Source of the DNA: an archaeon
GTDB taxonomy: Archaea > Iainarchaeota > Iainarchaeia > Iainarchaeales > Iainarchaeaceae
DNA length: 13,255 nt
Direction: 5' to 3'
Assembly (NCBI GenBank): GCA_005239615.1
Contig: SBBR01000096.1
Coordinates: forward strand, 1-13,255
The position numbers were made by a program, and so were the translations under genes. Every line of letters starts with the position of its first letter. The first letter of the stretch is position 1. The notes under the pieces are model-generated. The model was not told the origin of the DNA, searched no databases, and was given only the letters and a program-made list of their open reading frames with translations. Below are positions 1 to 7,252 of this stretch, piece by piece.

Positions 1-1
1 G

Positions 2-835
2 AACTACGGCATCACGCAGGAAGAAGCGGACTCGGCAGCGAGGAAACTCGGTTGCGGGGAGAAGGACTCATTCGTGCTCGTGGCTGCGAAAGAAGGAAAG
101 GCCATGAAGGCGCTGGGCATTGTCTTCGGCCGCGCACAGCAGTGCATCGAGGGCGTCCCCGAGGAAACAAGAGGTGCAATTGATGCGGGCAACACTGAGT
201 ACCTCAGGCCTCTGCCGGGAGCGGCGAGGATGTACCCCGAAACCGACCTTGAGCCAATCATCGTCAGCCCTGATATGCTGAAGGGCATTGAAAAGCGCCT
301 GCCACTGTCGGAAGCCGATAGGGAGGTGCTCTACGCCAAGTGGGGCCTGAGTGTGAAGCACGTGCAGGAAATGAAAACCAGCAATTATGCGGCGATGTTC
401 GAGAACTGCGTGAAGAGGGGCGCTGACGCGAGGAAAACCGCTTTGTTCCTTCTCGAGACTCTTGTCGAGGCGAGGAGGGAGGGCGCGCCCGTGGAGAGCC
501 TCGGCGAGGACGTGCTGAACGAGTTCATAATGGGCATCAGCATGGGCAAAATTACGAAGGAGATTCAGAAGCAAGTTGTGCTCGAGAAGAGCCGCAACCC
601 GCGCACACCCTTAAGCGAAATCCTGTCCGGTCTCAACGCCCTGAGCGCTAGCGCACAGGAAATCAAAACGGTTATCGCGGGAATTGTGAAGAGGAACGAG
701 AAGATCGTGAGGGAGCATGGCGAAAGGGCGCTCGGGCCGCTAATGGGCGACGCTATGAAAGAACTGAAAGGCAGGGCTCCCGGAAAAGAAATCAGCGAAA
801 TCCTAAGGGCAGAAATGAGGAAAATCTTAGGATAA
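2..835 (+). CDS. gatE: Glu-tRNA(Gln) amidotransferase subunit E, C-terminal part (5' truncated by window edge)
   Basis: The frame is open from base 2 to a TAA at 833-835, giving 277 residues; the family is usually a little over 600, so roughly the last 45% is present. GatE works with GatD to convert Glu-tRNA(Gln) to Gln-tRNA(Gln) in archaea. The family signature is clear: GVPEETRGA at residues 51-57 onward and YLRPLPGAARMYPETD at about 67-82, which close the insertion domain and start the tail. From about residue 85 the protein is helical and charged, as in the tRNA-binding helical and YqeY-like C-terminal domains. There is no break in the visible part. The true start lies outside the window; the GTG at 74 is internal. 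nnrD follows after 16 bases in the same direction and may be co-transcribed. Confidence 0.95.
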   Translation, partial: NYGITQEEADSAARKLGCGEKDSFVLVAAKEGKAMKALGIVFGRAQQCIEGVPEETRGAIDAGNTEYLRPLPGAARMYPETDLEPIIVSPDMLKGIEKRLPLSEADREVLYAKWGLSVKHVQEMKTSNYAAMFENCVKRGADARKTALFLLETLVEARREGAPVESLGEDVLNEFIMGISMGKITKEIQKQVVLEKSRNPRTPLSEILSGLNALSASAQEIKTVIAGIVKRNEKIVREHGERALGPLMGDAMKELKGRAPGKEISEILRAEMRKILG

Positions 836-851
836 AAAGGATAGTGCCACG

Positions 852-1712
852 ATGCCACAAACCCTGACGGAACGCAAAGTGAAATCTTTTTTCACTAAAA
901 AAAGACACGCTGACTCGCACAAAGGGGACAACGGGACATGCCTCGTTGTTGGGGGGTCTGCTGACTTCGTAGGAGCGCCAGCGCTTGCGGCGATGGCTGC
1001 GCTCGCGTGCCTCCGCGCAGGGGTTGACCTCTGCATTGTAGCCGCGCCTGAAAACCCCGGATGGGTTATCAGCTCCTACTCGCCCGACCTCATCGTGATC
1101 AAGCTGCCTGGCAGAACCTTTTCAACAAGGCACCTAAGGCAGGTCATGCAGGCACAAAAAAAGTCCGACGTCACGCTTGTGGGTCCGGGGATTGGACGCA
1201 ATAATCAGGTGCTGGCGTTTGCCAAGGAATTAGTGAGGAGAAATTCCAAGCCAATAGTGATTGATGCCGACGCGCTTCGCGCCTGCGCAGGGAAGAGGTT
1301 CAGCGCTCCAACAGTCATCACGCCGCACGCGAAAGAATTCGAAGTGTTCACTGGCAGGCAGGTCTTTGGGCTGGACTTGAAGGGCAAGATAAGAGCGGTC
1401 AAGGGGGCCGCTCTGAAGCACAACTGCATAATACTCCTCAAGGGGAAAACCGACATAATCAGCGATGGCAGGGAAGTTTTTTTGAACCGGACAGGAAACG
1501 CGGGAATGACCGTTGGCGGCACAGGGGATGTCCTCGCCGGCCTGTGCACGGGCTTTATCGCACTCGACCTCAAACCTTTGCACGCGGCCTGTGCTGCGGC
1601 TTTCGTGAACGGCAGCATTGGCGACAGGCTGCTGGATAGGATGAGCTACTCGTTCATAGCATCCGACTTCATCAGCGAAATACCGTTCTGGGTGAAGAAG
1701 CTGGCGCGCTGA
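852..1712 (+). CDS. nnrD: ADP-dependent NAD(P)H-hydrate dehydratase (YjeF C-terminal / carbohydrate-kinase fold)
   Basis: This 286-residue protein belongs to the ribokinase-like family that dehydrates S-NAD(P)H hydrate back to NAD(P)H using ADP, a metabolite-repair step in the cytoplasm. Visible motifs are GPGIG at 111-115, VIDADAL at about 136-142, TPH at 157-159, and the catalytic/nucleotide motif GMTVGGTGDVLAG at about 218-230 with Asp226 as the expected catalytic base. The length fits a standalone dehydratase domain. The NnrE epimerase domain, often fused at the N-terminus in archaea and bacteria, is absent here, so the epimerase is either elsewhere or missing. The ATG at 852 is the first in frame and has an AAAAAGG stretch about 11 bases upstream. 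It lies 16 bases after gatE. Confidence 0.93.
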   Translation: MPQTLTERKVKSFFTKKRHADSHKGDNGTCLVVGGSADFVGAPALAAMAALACLRAGVDLCIVAAPENPGWVISSYSPDLIVIKLPGRTFSTRHLRQVMQAQKKSDVTLVGPGIGRNNQVLAFAKELVRRNSKPIVIDADALRACAGKRFSAPTVITPHAKEFEVFTGRQVFGLDLKGKIRAVKGAALKHNCIILLKGKTDIISDGREVFLNRTGNAGMTVGGTGDVLAGLCTGFIALDLKPLHAACAAAFVNGSIGDRLLDRMSYSFIASDFISEIPFWVKKLAR

Positions 1713-1787
1713 ATCTGCCAGTCACACAGAAACGGGAATAGACAATATTCATGGCCGCCGAATGGAAAATGTCAATTGGTTGGTGGT

Positions 1788-2492
1788 TCACACGACTTTT
1801 GTGCCCAGCAAAACCATGGCGATTACTGCTGGGATGAACAGGAGCGCCATCAGTACAACTATCGGCACGAGCACGACAATCGCCGCCCTTGCAGGAGGGA
1901 TGCTCAGCCTCGACTTTATGAACTTGTACGCGAGGATAACGCCATACAGGTGCACTATGAATGCCGGCGCCATTCCTATGAGAACAAACACGAATTTCAG
2001 GGCATTGCCTATCTCCATCGCCTCCGCGGCGAACCATGCCAACACAGGAATCACGACCAACAGTCTCTGCACCAAAGTCACCGCACCCATCAGCGAAAGC
2101 CAAGAGCCATTGAAGTCATTGAGGCTGCCGGGCATCCCAGCATAGAACTTCGCGAGGAAGAAGTGCACCGCGCCCCAAAAGTAGGTGCACACGATGCCAC
2201 CTAAAAGCCCCACCACTGCAAGGAACGCGAGGCCTATTCCGTAGAGGCCGACTTCAGCCACTATTTTCATGGTGCCCTGCTTCGCCATGAAGCCCAGCAC
2301 GAACAGGAAGACGAGGAACTCCAAGGCGAGCAGCACAGAAGTGAAAACAAAAGCAATCGAATAGTTGACAACGCCATCAGTAATCGGGTAGCGGTTGGAA
2401 GCGAACTCCTCCATCGGCTTCCTGCCGAAAAAAACCCCGGTCATTTCCCTTATGCTTATCACGCGGACCACAAAAACAATGACTGAAACCAT
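1788..2492 (-). CDS. Yip1-domain-like polytopic membrane protein
   Basis: This 234-residue hydrophobic protein has about five predicted membrane segments (roughly 43-68, 81-112, 136-157, 163-188 and 203-228). The layout resembles the Yip1 domain family: a short cytoplasmic N-terminus with a FFGRKPMEEF element (21-30), a polar GMPGSLNDFNGS loop (about 119-130), and a final loop with a basic KSRLSIPPARA run before the last helix. Yip1 proteins act in membrane trafficking in eukaryotes; the role of prokaryotic members is unknown, so no function is assigned. The start is uncertain: the ATG at 2492 is used here, but in-frame GTG codons at 2471 and 2462 and an ATG at 2444 would also keep the conserved part. 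It is divergent from the cupin gene and convergent with nnrD. Confidence 0.75.
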   Translation of the reverse strand: MVSVIVFVVRVISIREMTGVFFGRKPMEEFASNRYPITDGVVNYSIAFVFTSVLLALEFLVFLFVLGFMAKQGTMKIVAEVGLYGIGLAFLAVVGLLGGIVCTYFWGAVHFFLAKFYAGMPGSLNDFNGSWLSLMGAVTLVQRLLVVIPVLAWFAAEAMEIGNALKFVFVLIGMAPAFIVHLYGVILAYKFIKSRLSIPPARAAIVVLVPIVVLMALLFIPAVIAMVLLGTKVV

Positions 2493-2503
2493 GGCAAAAA
2501 CAA

Positions 2504-2512
2504 TATATAAAA
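2504..2512 (+). promoter_or_regulatory. TATA box of the cupin gene, implying a leaderless or near-leaderless mRNA
   Basis: The sequence TATATAAAA has its centre about 26 bases before the ATG at 2534, the usual TATA-to-start-site distance in archaea. Transcription would therefore begin at or next to the start codon, and no Shine-Dalgarno sequence is visible there. The element is nearly symmetrical but lies only about 16 bases from the divergent ATG at 2492, too close to serve that start. It could serve a downstream GTG (2471 or 2462) of the Yip1-like gene. Confidence 0.7.
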
Positions 2513-2533
2513 GTTACCAGTAATCCTAGTGCC

Positions 2534-2908
2534 ATGAACACTGTTAAGAGCATGAAAAAGACCGTGAAAGGACAGGTAAAGGTCGTCCTGAAACCATGGG
2601 GGAAATTCGAGGAATACGCCACAAACGCCAGAGTGACAGTCAAGATAATTACCGTGAAGAAGGGCGGGGTGCTCTCGCTGCAGTCACATAAGGGTAGGGA
2701 GGAGCACTGGGTCGCGCTTGATGCAGGCCTCACCGCGATAATCAATGGCAGGAAACGGAAACTGAAAAAGGGGCAGACAGTGGTGGTGCCAAGGAGGGCG
2801 AGGCACCGGATGATGGCCTCCCGCACGGCACGCTTCCTTGAGGTCTCGTTCGGCCACTTCGACGAGGAAGACATAACCCGCTATGAGGACAGGTACGGCA
2901 GGGTGTAG
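2534..2908 (+). CDS. Mannose-6-phosphate isomerase type II-like cupin (standalone domain)
   Basis: This 124-residue single cupin domain matches the C-terminal isomerase domain of bifunctional mannose-6-phosphate isomerase / GDP-mannose pyrophosphorylases. Key elements are KPWGKFEEY at 20-28, the metal-binding LSLQSHKGREEHW at 48-59 (Gln50, His52, Glu57), VVPRRARHR at 84-92 with the fourth ligand His91, and the C-terminal EEDITRYEDRYGR at about 111-123. In the family it interconverts mannose-6-phosphate and fructose-6-phosphate for glycan precursors. No pyrophosphorylase domain is attached, and none is encoded next door. A second ATG at 2552 would give a protein six residues shorter; the TATA box spacing favours 2534. 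Sugar specificity cannot be read from sequence. Confidence 0.88.
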   Translation: MNTVKSMKKTVKGQVKVVLKPWGKFEEYATNARVTVKIITVKKGGVLSLQSHKGREEHWVALDAGLTAIINGRKRKLKKGQTVVVPRRARHRMMASRTARFLEVSFGHFDEEDITRYEDRYGRV

Positions 2909-2910
2909 GA

Positions 2911-2924
2911 AACCACGTGTGGTT
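2911..2924. repeat. Short inverted repeat between convergent cupin and copA genes
   Basis: AACCACGTGTGGTT lies two bases after the cupin stop and about 30 bases past the copA stop. It can fold into a five-pair stem (AACCA/TGGTT) with a CGTG loop. No U-tract follows on either strand, so a role as a bidirectional 3'-end hairpin is only possible, not shown. Confidence 0.3.
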
Positions 2925-2955
2925 GCGCAATGCCATGCAAAGACAAGTGGCCCAA

Positions 2956-5430
2956 TTATGCCTTCGGCCTGAACCCCTTCATGAGCAGCGAATTTGAAAC
3001 CACGCTCACCGAGCTGAAAGCCATAGCAGCGCCCGCAATCACCGGGCTGAGCAGGAAGCCATTCACATAGTACAGGGCGCCCATCGCAACAGGGATTCCA
3101 ATTGCATTGTAAATGAACGCCCAGAAGAGGTTTTGCTTTATCTTGCGCAGCGTGTAGGCGCTCAATTCTATTGCCGCCACAAGGTCGCGGAGGTCGCTCT
3201 TCACCAGCACAACCCCTCCAGCTTCTATCGCCACATCTGTGCCTGCACCAATCGCAACCCCTACATCCGCCTTGGCTAGGGCGGGGGCATCGTTTATCCC
3301 ATCGCCGATGAACGCAACCTTTTTCCCGGAAACCTGCAGCTTCCTCACTTCCTCTTCCTTGTTCTCCGGCAGCACGCGGGCAATAACACGTGTTATCCCG
3401 ACCTGTGAGGCAATGGCCTTTGCCGTGAGCTCGTTGTCGCCGGTTATCATCAGCGTCTCATAGCGCATCGCCTGCAGCATGGCAATCGCGGTGGCTGAGC
3501 TCTCCTTCACCGTGTCGGCAACAGCGATGAACCCGGAGAGCTTCCCCTGGACAGCGACCGCAACCACGCTCTTTCCTTCAAATTCCAATGCGTGCATCTT
3601 CTCCTCAGCCGCCGCGGGAATCGCGGTTTTTTCCTTTCGCATCATAGCCATATTCCCTATGGCGACAGCCTGCTTCCCGACCATTGCTTTTACACCATGC
3701 CCGGGTACTGCGTTGAAAGATGATGGTTCGGAAACTTTCAGCTTCAGTTCTTTAACCCTCTTTACAATAGCCTGCGCGAGGTGGTGCTCGGAATTCTTCT
3801 CCGCGGAAGCGGCGAGGGCAAGCAACTCCTTTTCTCCCATTCCGAATGCAATTACATCCGTGACAACGGCCTCGCCCTTTGTAATGGTGCCTGTCTTGTC
3901 GAAAACAATTGTGTTGACCTTGTGGAGGGTCTCAAGCGCCTCTGCGTCCTTGAAGAGCACTCCATGCTCCGCCCCTTTCCCCGTACCCAGCATCACAGCT
4001 GTTGGGGTGGCGAGGCCCATCGCGCAAGGGCACGCTATTATGAGGGTCGAAACTAGGATTGTAAGCGCAAACACGAAGCTCTGCCCCGTCACAATCCAGT
4101 ATGCGAAGGCAAGCACTGCTAACACTATCACTGCCTGCACGAAGTAGCCCGCAACCAAATCCGCGAGTTTCTGTATTGGCGCCTTGCTGCCCTGCGCATC
4201 CTCAACCAGCCTTATTATCTGTGCAAGCATCGTGTCCTTCCCCACCTTCACAGCCCTGAACTTGAACGAGCCAGTCTTGTTTATGGTAGCACCAATCACG
4301 GTGTCGCCTTTGCGCTTGTGCACCGGAATGCTCTCACCTGTCACCATGCTCTCGTCCACGCTGCTCGCGCCATCTACAATCACTCCATCAACGGGAATCT
4401 TCTCGCCTGGCCTCACCACGATAATGTCCCCCGCAACGACCTCCGAGATGGGCACATCCATCTCGCTGCCCTTGCGCACTACACGCGCGGACTTAGGCTG
4501 GAGGCCTATGAGGCGCTTGATTGCCTCCGATGTCTTGCCCTTCGCGACTGCCTCGAGGTACTTGCCGAGCACGATGAACGTGAGGAGCAGTGCTGCTGTT
4601 TCGAAGTAAACGCTACCAGAAACCGCGCCAAACCCCACAATGACGCTGTAGAGGTAGGCCGTGCCAACCCCTATCGCGACAAGGCTGTCCATGCTTGGGC
4701 TGCCGCTCATGAGAGCCCTAAAACCGCGCGTGAAGAAATCCCTGTTAAGGTACATCACAGGCGTGGAAAGCATGAACTGGATGATGGCTGCGTTGCGGTT
4801 GATAAATTCAGGGTATTCAAATGCTGCGACTCCTGCCAGCATCTCCGGGATGGCAAGCGCGACGACAGGCACGGTGAGGAGCGCGGAGAGCTGCACCCTT
4901 TTCTTCAGTTCCGAAATTTCCTTTTCGCGCTCGTCCTTTTCCCTGTCAAAGCCCTCTCCGCCATCAACCAGCTCTGCATCATAGCCTGCGGCCACTACTG
5001 CAGCCTTAATTTTCCCGAAATCCGCCTTTGCCCCATCGTATTCGACAACTGCCCTTTCCAATGCAAAATTGACCTCGACGCCCAAAATCCCGGCAGTTTT
5101 TTTCAGGGCCATTTCCACGATGTTCGCGCAGTGCAGCGAATCCATGCCAATCACGTGCAGGGCGAGGCTTGCTTTCCCATTCTGGGACTGAACCGACCCA
5201 CCTGCTCCGCCATCCATTTTTGGGATTTCAGCGCCATATCCCGCGGCCTCAATAGCTTTCACGAAATCCTTGGGGCCGACCTTCGTCTCGTCGAATTCCA
5301 CGGTTCCCTTGTTGGTGGCAAGGTTGACGTTCACCTTTCCCACGCCCTCGAACTTCTTGAGCCTGCGCTCTATGAGCGACACGCAGGAGGCGCAGTGCAT
5401 GCCTTTTATCGGGAAACTGATTTTTTTTAT
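2956..5430 (-). CDS. copA: Cu+-exporting P1B-1-type ATPase, CopA; annotated from an unusual ATA start
   Basis: This is a complete heavy-metal P-type ATPase that pumps Cu+ across the membrane. Numbering from the in-frame ATG at 5400: HMA domain 1 (MHCASC at 1-6), a second, degenerate HMA domain (78-147, GMDSLHC at 85-91 with a single Cys), about eight membrane helices from residue 168, TGES 354-357, the CPC transport site 457-459, phosphorylation Asp501 in DKTGT, SEHH 537-540 where most relatives have SEHP, and GDGIND 699-704. Cu+ selectivity signatures are present: N757 with YN 764-765 and P770 in helix 7, and MAFSS 793-797 in helix 8. The first HMA strand lies upstream of the ATG: codons from ATA at 5430 encode KKISFPIKG just before MHCASC, and no ATG, GTG or TTG exists there after an in-frame TAG at 5455-5457. 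The ATA is preferred here; ATG 5400 is the conservative choice. It is the last gene of the cassette. Confidence 0.93.
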   Translation of the reverse strand: MKKISFPIKGMHCASCVSLIERRLKKFEGVGKVNVNLATNKGTVEFDETKVGPKDFVKAIEAAGYGAEIPKMDGGAGGSVQSQNGKASLALHVIGMDSLHCANIVEMALKKTAGILGVEVNFALERAVVEYDGAKADFGKIKAAVVAAGYDAELVDGGEGFDREKDEREKEISELKKRVQLSALLTVPVVALAIPEMLAGVAAFEYPEFINRNAAIIQFMLSTPVMYLNRDFFTRGFRALMSGSPSMDSLVAIGVGTAYLYSVIVGFGAVSGSVYFETAALLLTFIVLGKYLEAVAKGKTSEAIKRLIGLQPKSARVVRKGSEMDVPISEVVAGDIIVVRPGEKIPVDGVIVDGASSVDESMVTGESIPVHKRKGDTVIGATINKTGSFKFRAVKVGKDTMLAQIIRLVEDAQGSKAPIQKLADLVAGYFVQAVIVLAVLAFAYWIVTGQSFVFALTILVSTLIIACPCAMGLATPTAVMLGTGKGAEHGVLFKDAEALETLHKVNTIVFDKTGTITKGEAVVTDVIAFGMGEKELLALAASAEKNSEHHLAQAIVKRVKELKLKVSEPSSFNAVPGHGVKAMVGKQAVAIGNMAMMRKEKTAIPAAAEEKMHALEFEGKSVVAVAVQGKLSGFIAVADTVKESSATAIAMLQAMRYETLMITGDNELTAKAIASQVGITRVIARVLPENKEEEVRKLQVSGKKVAFIGDGINDAPALAKADVGVAIGAGTDVAIEAGGVVLVKSDLRDLVAAIELSAYTLRKIKQNLFWAFIYNAIGIPVAMGALYYVNGFLLSPVIAGAAMAFSSVSVVSNSLLMKGFRPKA

Positions 5431-5462
5431 GTTGACAACCCCAAGAATGACAAACTAAACCC

Positions 5463-6419
5463 TCATGGATATACGAGCACGGACTTCGGGCCAGCGAAAA
5501 CCATGGCCATTATGAATATGAACATGAGGAGCACATAAAAGAAGAACTTCGGGAGGTTCACTGAAAGTTCCTCCTGTGGCGCTGCGCCCTGCTCACGGTA
5601 AAGGAGGTAGCTGAGGCCCACAAGTATGACTGCTCCTGAAGCAAAGAGCATGAGGAGGAAAGCGATGAGATTATCGCGAAGCATCATCACAGAGAGCATC
5701 GCACCCATTGTTCCCGCCATGAGCCCGGCCATGATGCCCTCCATCGCGCCCATCACGCCGCAGCACTTTCCGAGCCTGTATCCGAGACCCATGCCAAAGA
5801 GCATGCCAGCGACAGAGCCTATGAACATCCCGTTGGTGGCACCCAATATCGCCCCAACCATGATGCCCGGAATCATTCCCATTGCCATGCCGACCATCAT
5901 GCCATTCTGACAGGTCAGGAGCTTCCTGTAGCACGCTGCATGGAAGTAGGAGAAAACCGTGGAGACTGAAGCCACGACACTGAGAAACAATACCGGCACA
6001 TAGGCCAGCCTGTCTTCCAAGCCCTGCATGAAAAGCGCATAGAGGGCAATGGACAACACCACAAGGAGAGCAGCAGAAGCGAGGGCGAAGTTCAGAAGCC
6101 TTGACTCAACTGTAACGTTCTCCTCGCCGGAAAGCACCTTGGAAATATACATGACAACCCTAGAAAAGTCCCCCCTTTGGCCCGCGCCAGCGCCTTTCTC
6201 GAAGAAGCCCCTCTCTGCCAGCTGCGCCTTGAATTCATTTATGTTGGTGCCCTGCCTGCCCTCGGCGGCATCCGCGATCTCCACGACAACCTTGCCGGTG
6301 TTACCGTCTATTGCCTTAACCTTCGCACCATTTTTCTCAGCGAGTCGTTCAATTATGCGCTCGCAGGAGCCGCAGGACATGCCAGAAAGCTCAAACCTGT
6401 ACTCAACCAAAGAAACCAC
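5463..6419 (-). CDS. HMA-domain protein fused to a methionine/glycine-rich membrane domain
   Basis: This 318-residue protein begins with a heavy-metal-associated domain (about 5-73, GMSCGSC with Cys16 and Cys19), then a linker and about six or seven membrane segments (roughly 108-131, 139-158, 174-193, 197-215, 222-246, 251-273 and 292-309). The middle, residues 174-246, holds 17 methionines among regularly spaced glycines, with CC at 219-220 and nearby Cys163 and Cys170. Thioether and thiol groups bind Cu+ softly, so a copper path or sensor in the membrane is a reasonable inference, but I do not recognise a characterised family. The start is GTG 6419; a TTG at 6410 is also possible. Its TGA overlaps an ATG (5466-5463) in the copA frame that is closed four codons later by TAG. 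It sits between the chaperone and the copper pump genes. Confidence 0.82.
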   Translation of the reverse strand: MVSLVEYRFELSGMSCGSCERIIERLAEKNGAKVKAIDGNTGKVVVEIADAAEGRQGTNINEFKAQLAERGFFEKGAGAGQRGDFSRVVMYISKVLSGEENVTVESRLLNFALASAALLVVLSIALYALFMQGLEDRLAYVPVLFLSVVASVSTVFSYFHAACYRKLLTCQNGMMVGMAMGMIPGIMVGAILGATNGMFIGSVAGMLFGMGLGYRLGKCCGVMGAMEGIMAGLMAGTMGAMLSVMMLRDNLIAFLLMLFASGAVILVGLSYLLYREQGAAPQEELSVNLPKFFFYVLLMFIFIMAMVFAGPKSVLVYP

Positions 6420-6449
6420 AACCTATTGCCACCGCGCACCACCCGGCAG

Positions 6450-6653
6450 TCAAAACGATTCCACTTTGTAGCCTTCCTTCTCTATCGCGGCCCTGATTTT
6501 GCTCTCGCCAACGCCATTAGGCCTGATAATTATGGCGCCTTTTTTGTGGTCCGCCGAAATGACGCTGACACCATCGATGTCGGATAAGACATCGGAAAGC
6601 AGAATTTCGCACGACTTGCAGTGCATACCTCTGACCTTTATCACCTTTTCCAT
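6450..6653 (-). CDS. Small HMA-domain metallochaperone (CopZ-like)
   Basis: This 67-residue protein is a single HMA domain with a ferredoxin-like fold. The metal site GMHCKSC lies at about 9-15, and the C-terminal part ends with IEKEGYKVES, typical of CopZ/Atx1-type chaperones that hand Cu+ to CopA in the cytosol. A longer reading from an ATG at 6698 would add 15 residues that overlap the cupredoxin gene and are not HMA-like, so the ATG at 6653 is chosen; it falls two bases after the cupredoxin stop, which implies translational coupling. The order cupredoxin, chaperone, HMA-membrane protein, CopA supports a copper role. Metal specificity is inferred from context. Confidence 0.9.
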   Translation of the reverse strand: MEKVIKVRGMHCKSCEILLSDVLSDIDGVSVISADHKKGAIIIRPNGVGESKIRAAIEKEGYKVESF

Positions 6654-6655
6654 TG

Positions 6656-7108
6656 TCACACCACCACCAGCGTCCCCCTGAACATATTCATGCTGCAATG
6701 GTAAGCATACCTTCCGGCCTTGGTGGGGGTGAATTCCATGACCTGCTCCTCGCCGTTGCGCGAGACAGCGCTCTTGTTAAAGCCATCAATTATGATGTAG
6801 CGGCCGCACCCCGAATTTCTCTCAGCGCTGAAGTGGAACCTCACGGGAACGCCCTTCTTCACCGTGACCTCCTGCTTGTCGTAGAATCCGGTGCCGAGAG
6901 CCTTCACGTAAACGTCCTGCACATTTCCTGAATTTCCAACTGGGCCGCCCTGTCCGGAAGACCCGGCACCCCAATCGCCTGCCAAACCCTGAGCGCCATC
7001 GCCAGCACCGGCGTTTCCGGAGCTGGAGAATAGCACCACCATTGCGCCCACCCATACCGAAATCATGAGCAGGACCATGAGGATAAACGTGTTCCTTTCC
7101 AGACCCAA
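6656..7108 (-). CDS. Membrane-anchored cupredoxin
   Basis: This 150-residue protein has one N-terminal membrane helix (about 8-28), a glycine/serine-rich linker (30-63) and a cupredoxin domain (66-150) that should face outside the cell. Candidate copper ligands are Cys101 in NSGCGRY and the cluster YAYHCSMNMFRG at 135-144 (His137, Cys138, Met140, Met142), with FTPTKAGRYAYHC as the usual last-loop pattern. The domain resembles the cupredoxins that accompany HMA and copper-export genes rather than an electron carrier with a longer chain. The start shown is TTG 7108; the ATG at 7078 would shorten the anchor to a still plausible helix. It is first in the minus-strand cassette and divergent from the membrane HTH gene. 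Confidence 0.87.
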   Translation of the reverse strand: MGLERNTFILMVLLMISVWVGAMVVLFSSSGNAGAGDGAQGLAGDWGAGSSGQGGPVGNSGNVQDVYVKALGTGFYDKQEVTVKKGVPVRFHFSAERNSGCGRYIIIDGFNKSAVSRNGEEQVMEFTPTKAGRYAYHCSMNMFRGTLVVV

Positions 7109-7147
7109 AGCAATACACTTCCATTATATCCCGGGTGCCAATATCCC

Positions 7148-7229
7148 TGTTTCAACTCCGCAACCGCAGATTTTTATCGTTTATTATAGTATCACTTATA
7201 TGAAACAATATATATGGCTTGATGAAACA
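7148..7229. promoter_or_regulatory. Candidate operator: three copies of TGAAACA in the divergent promoter region
   Basis: TGAAACA occurs on the plus strand at 7201-7207 and 7223-7229 (both preceded by A, so an 8-base direct repeat with a 22-base period) and on the minus strand at 7148-7154. The two direct copies bracket the TATATAT element of the regulator gene. The third lies on the side of the cupredoxin promoter. The arrangement fits a repressor or activator site for both transcripts; binding by the adjacent membrane HTH protein is inference. Confidence 0.4.
7209..7215 (+). promoter_or_regulatory. TATA box of the membrane HTH gene
   Basis: TATATAT is centred about 41 bases before the ATG at 7253. 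A start site about 26 bases downstream would leave a leader of roughly 15 bases containing GGCGGG as a weak ribosome-binding sequence. Further AT-rich elements at about 7181-7200 could serve either strand. Confidence 0.5.
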
Positions 7230-7252
7230 GTCGTTCAGGCGGGTTTTTGGAA

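Noticed and set aside
5455..5457. TAG in the copA frame read as pyrrolysine
   Set aside because: No pyrrolysine genes or insertion signal are seen, and a modified residue before a cytoplasmic HMA domain would have no obvious use; a start downstream of the TAG is simpler.
4318..5538. Long plus-strand open frame of 406 codons
   Set aside because: It lies antisense to copA and its composition (rich in His, Arg, Cys, Ala) is that of a reverse reading of a GC-rich gene; no domain is recognisable.
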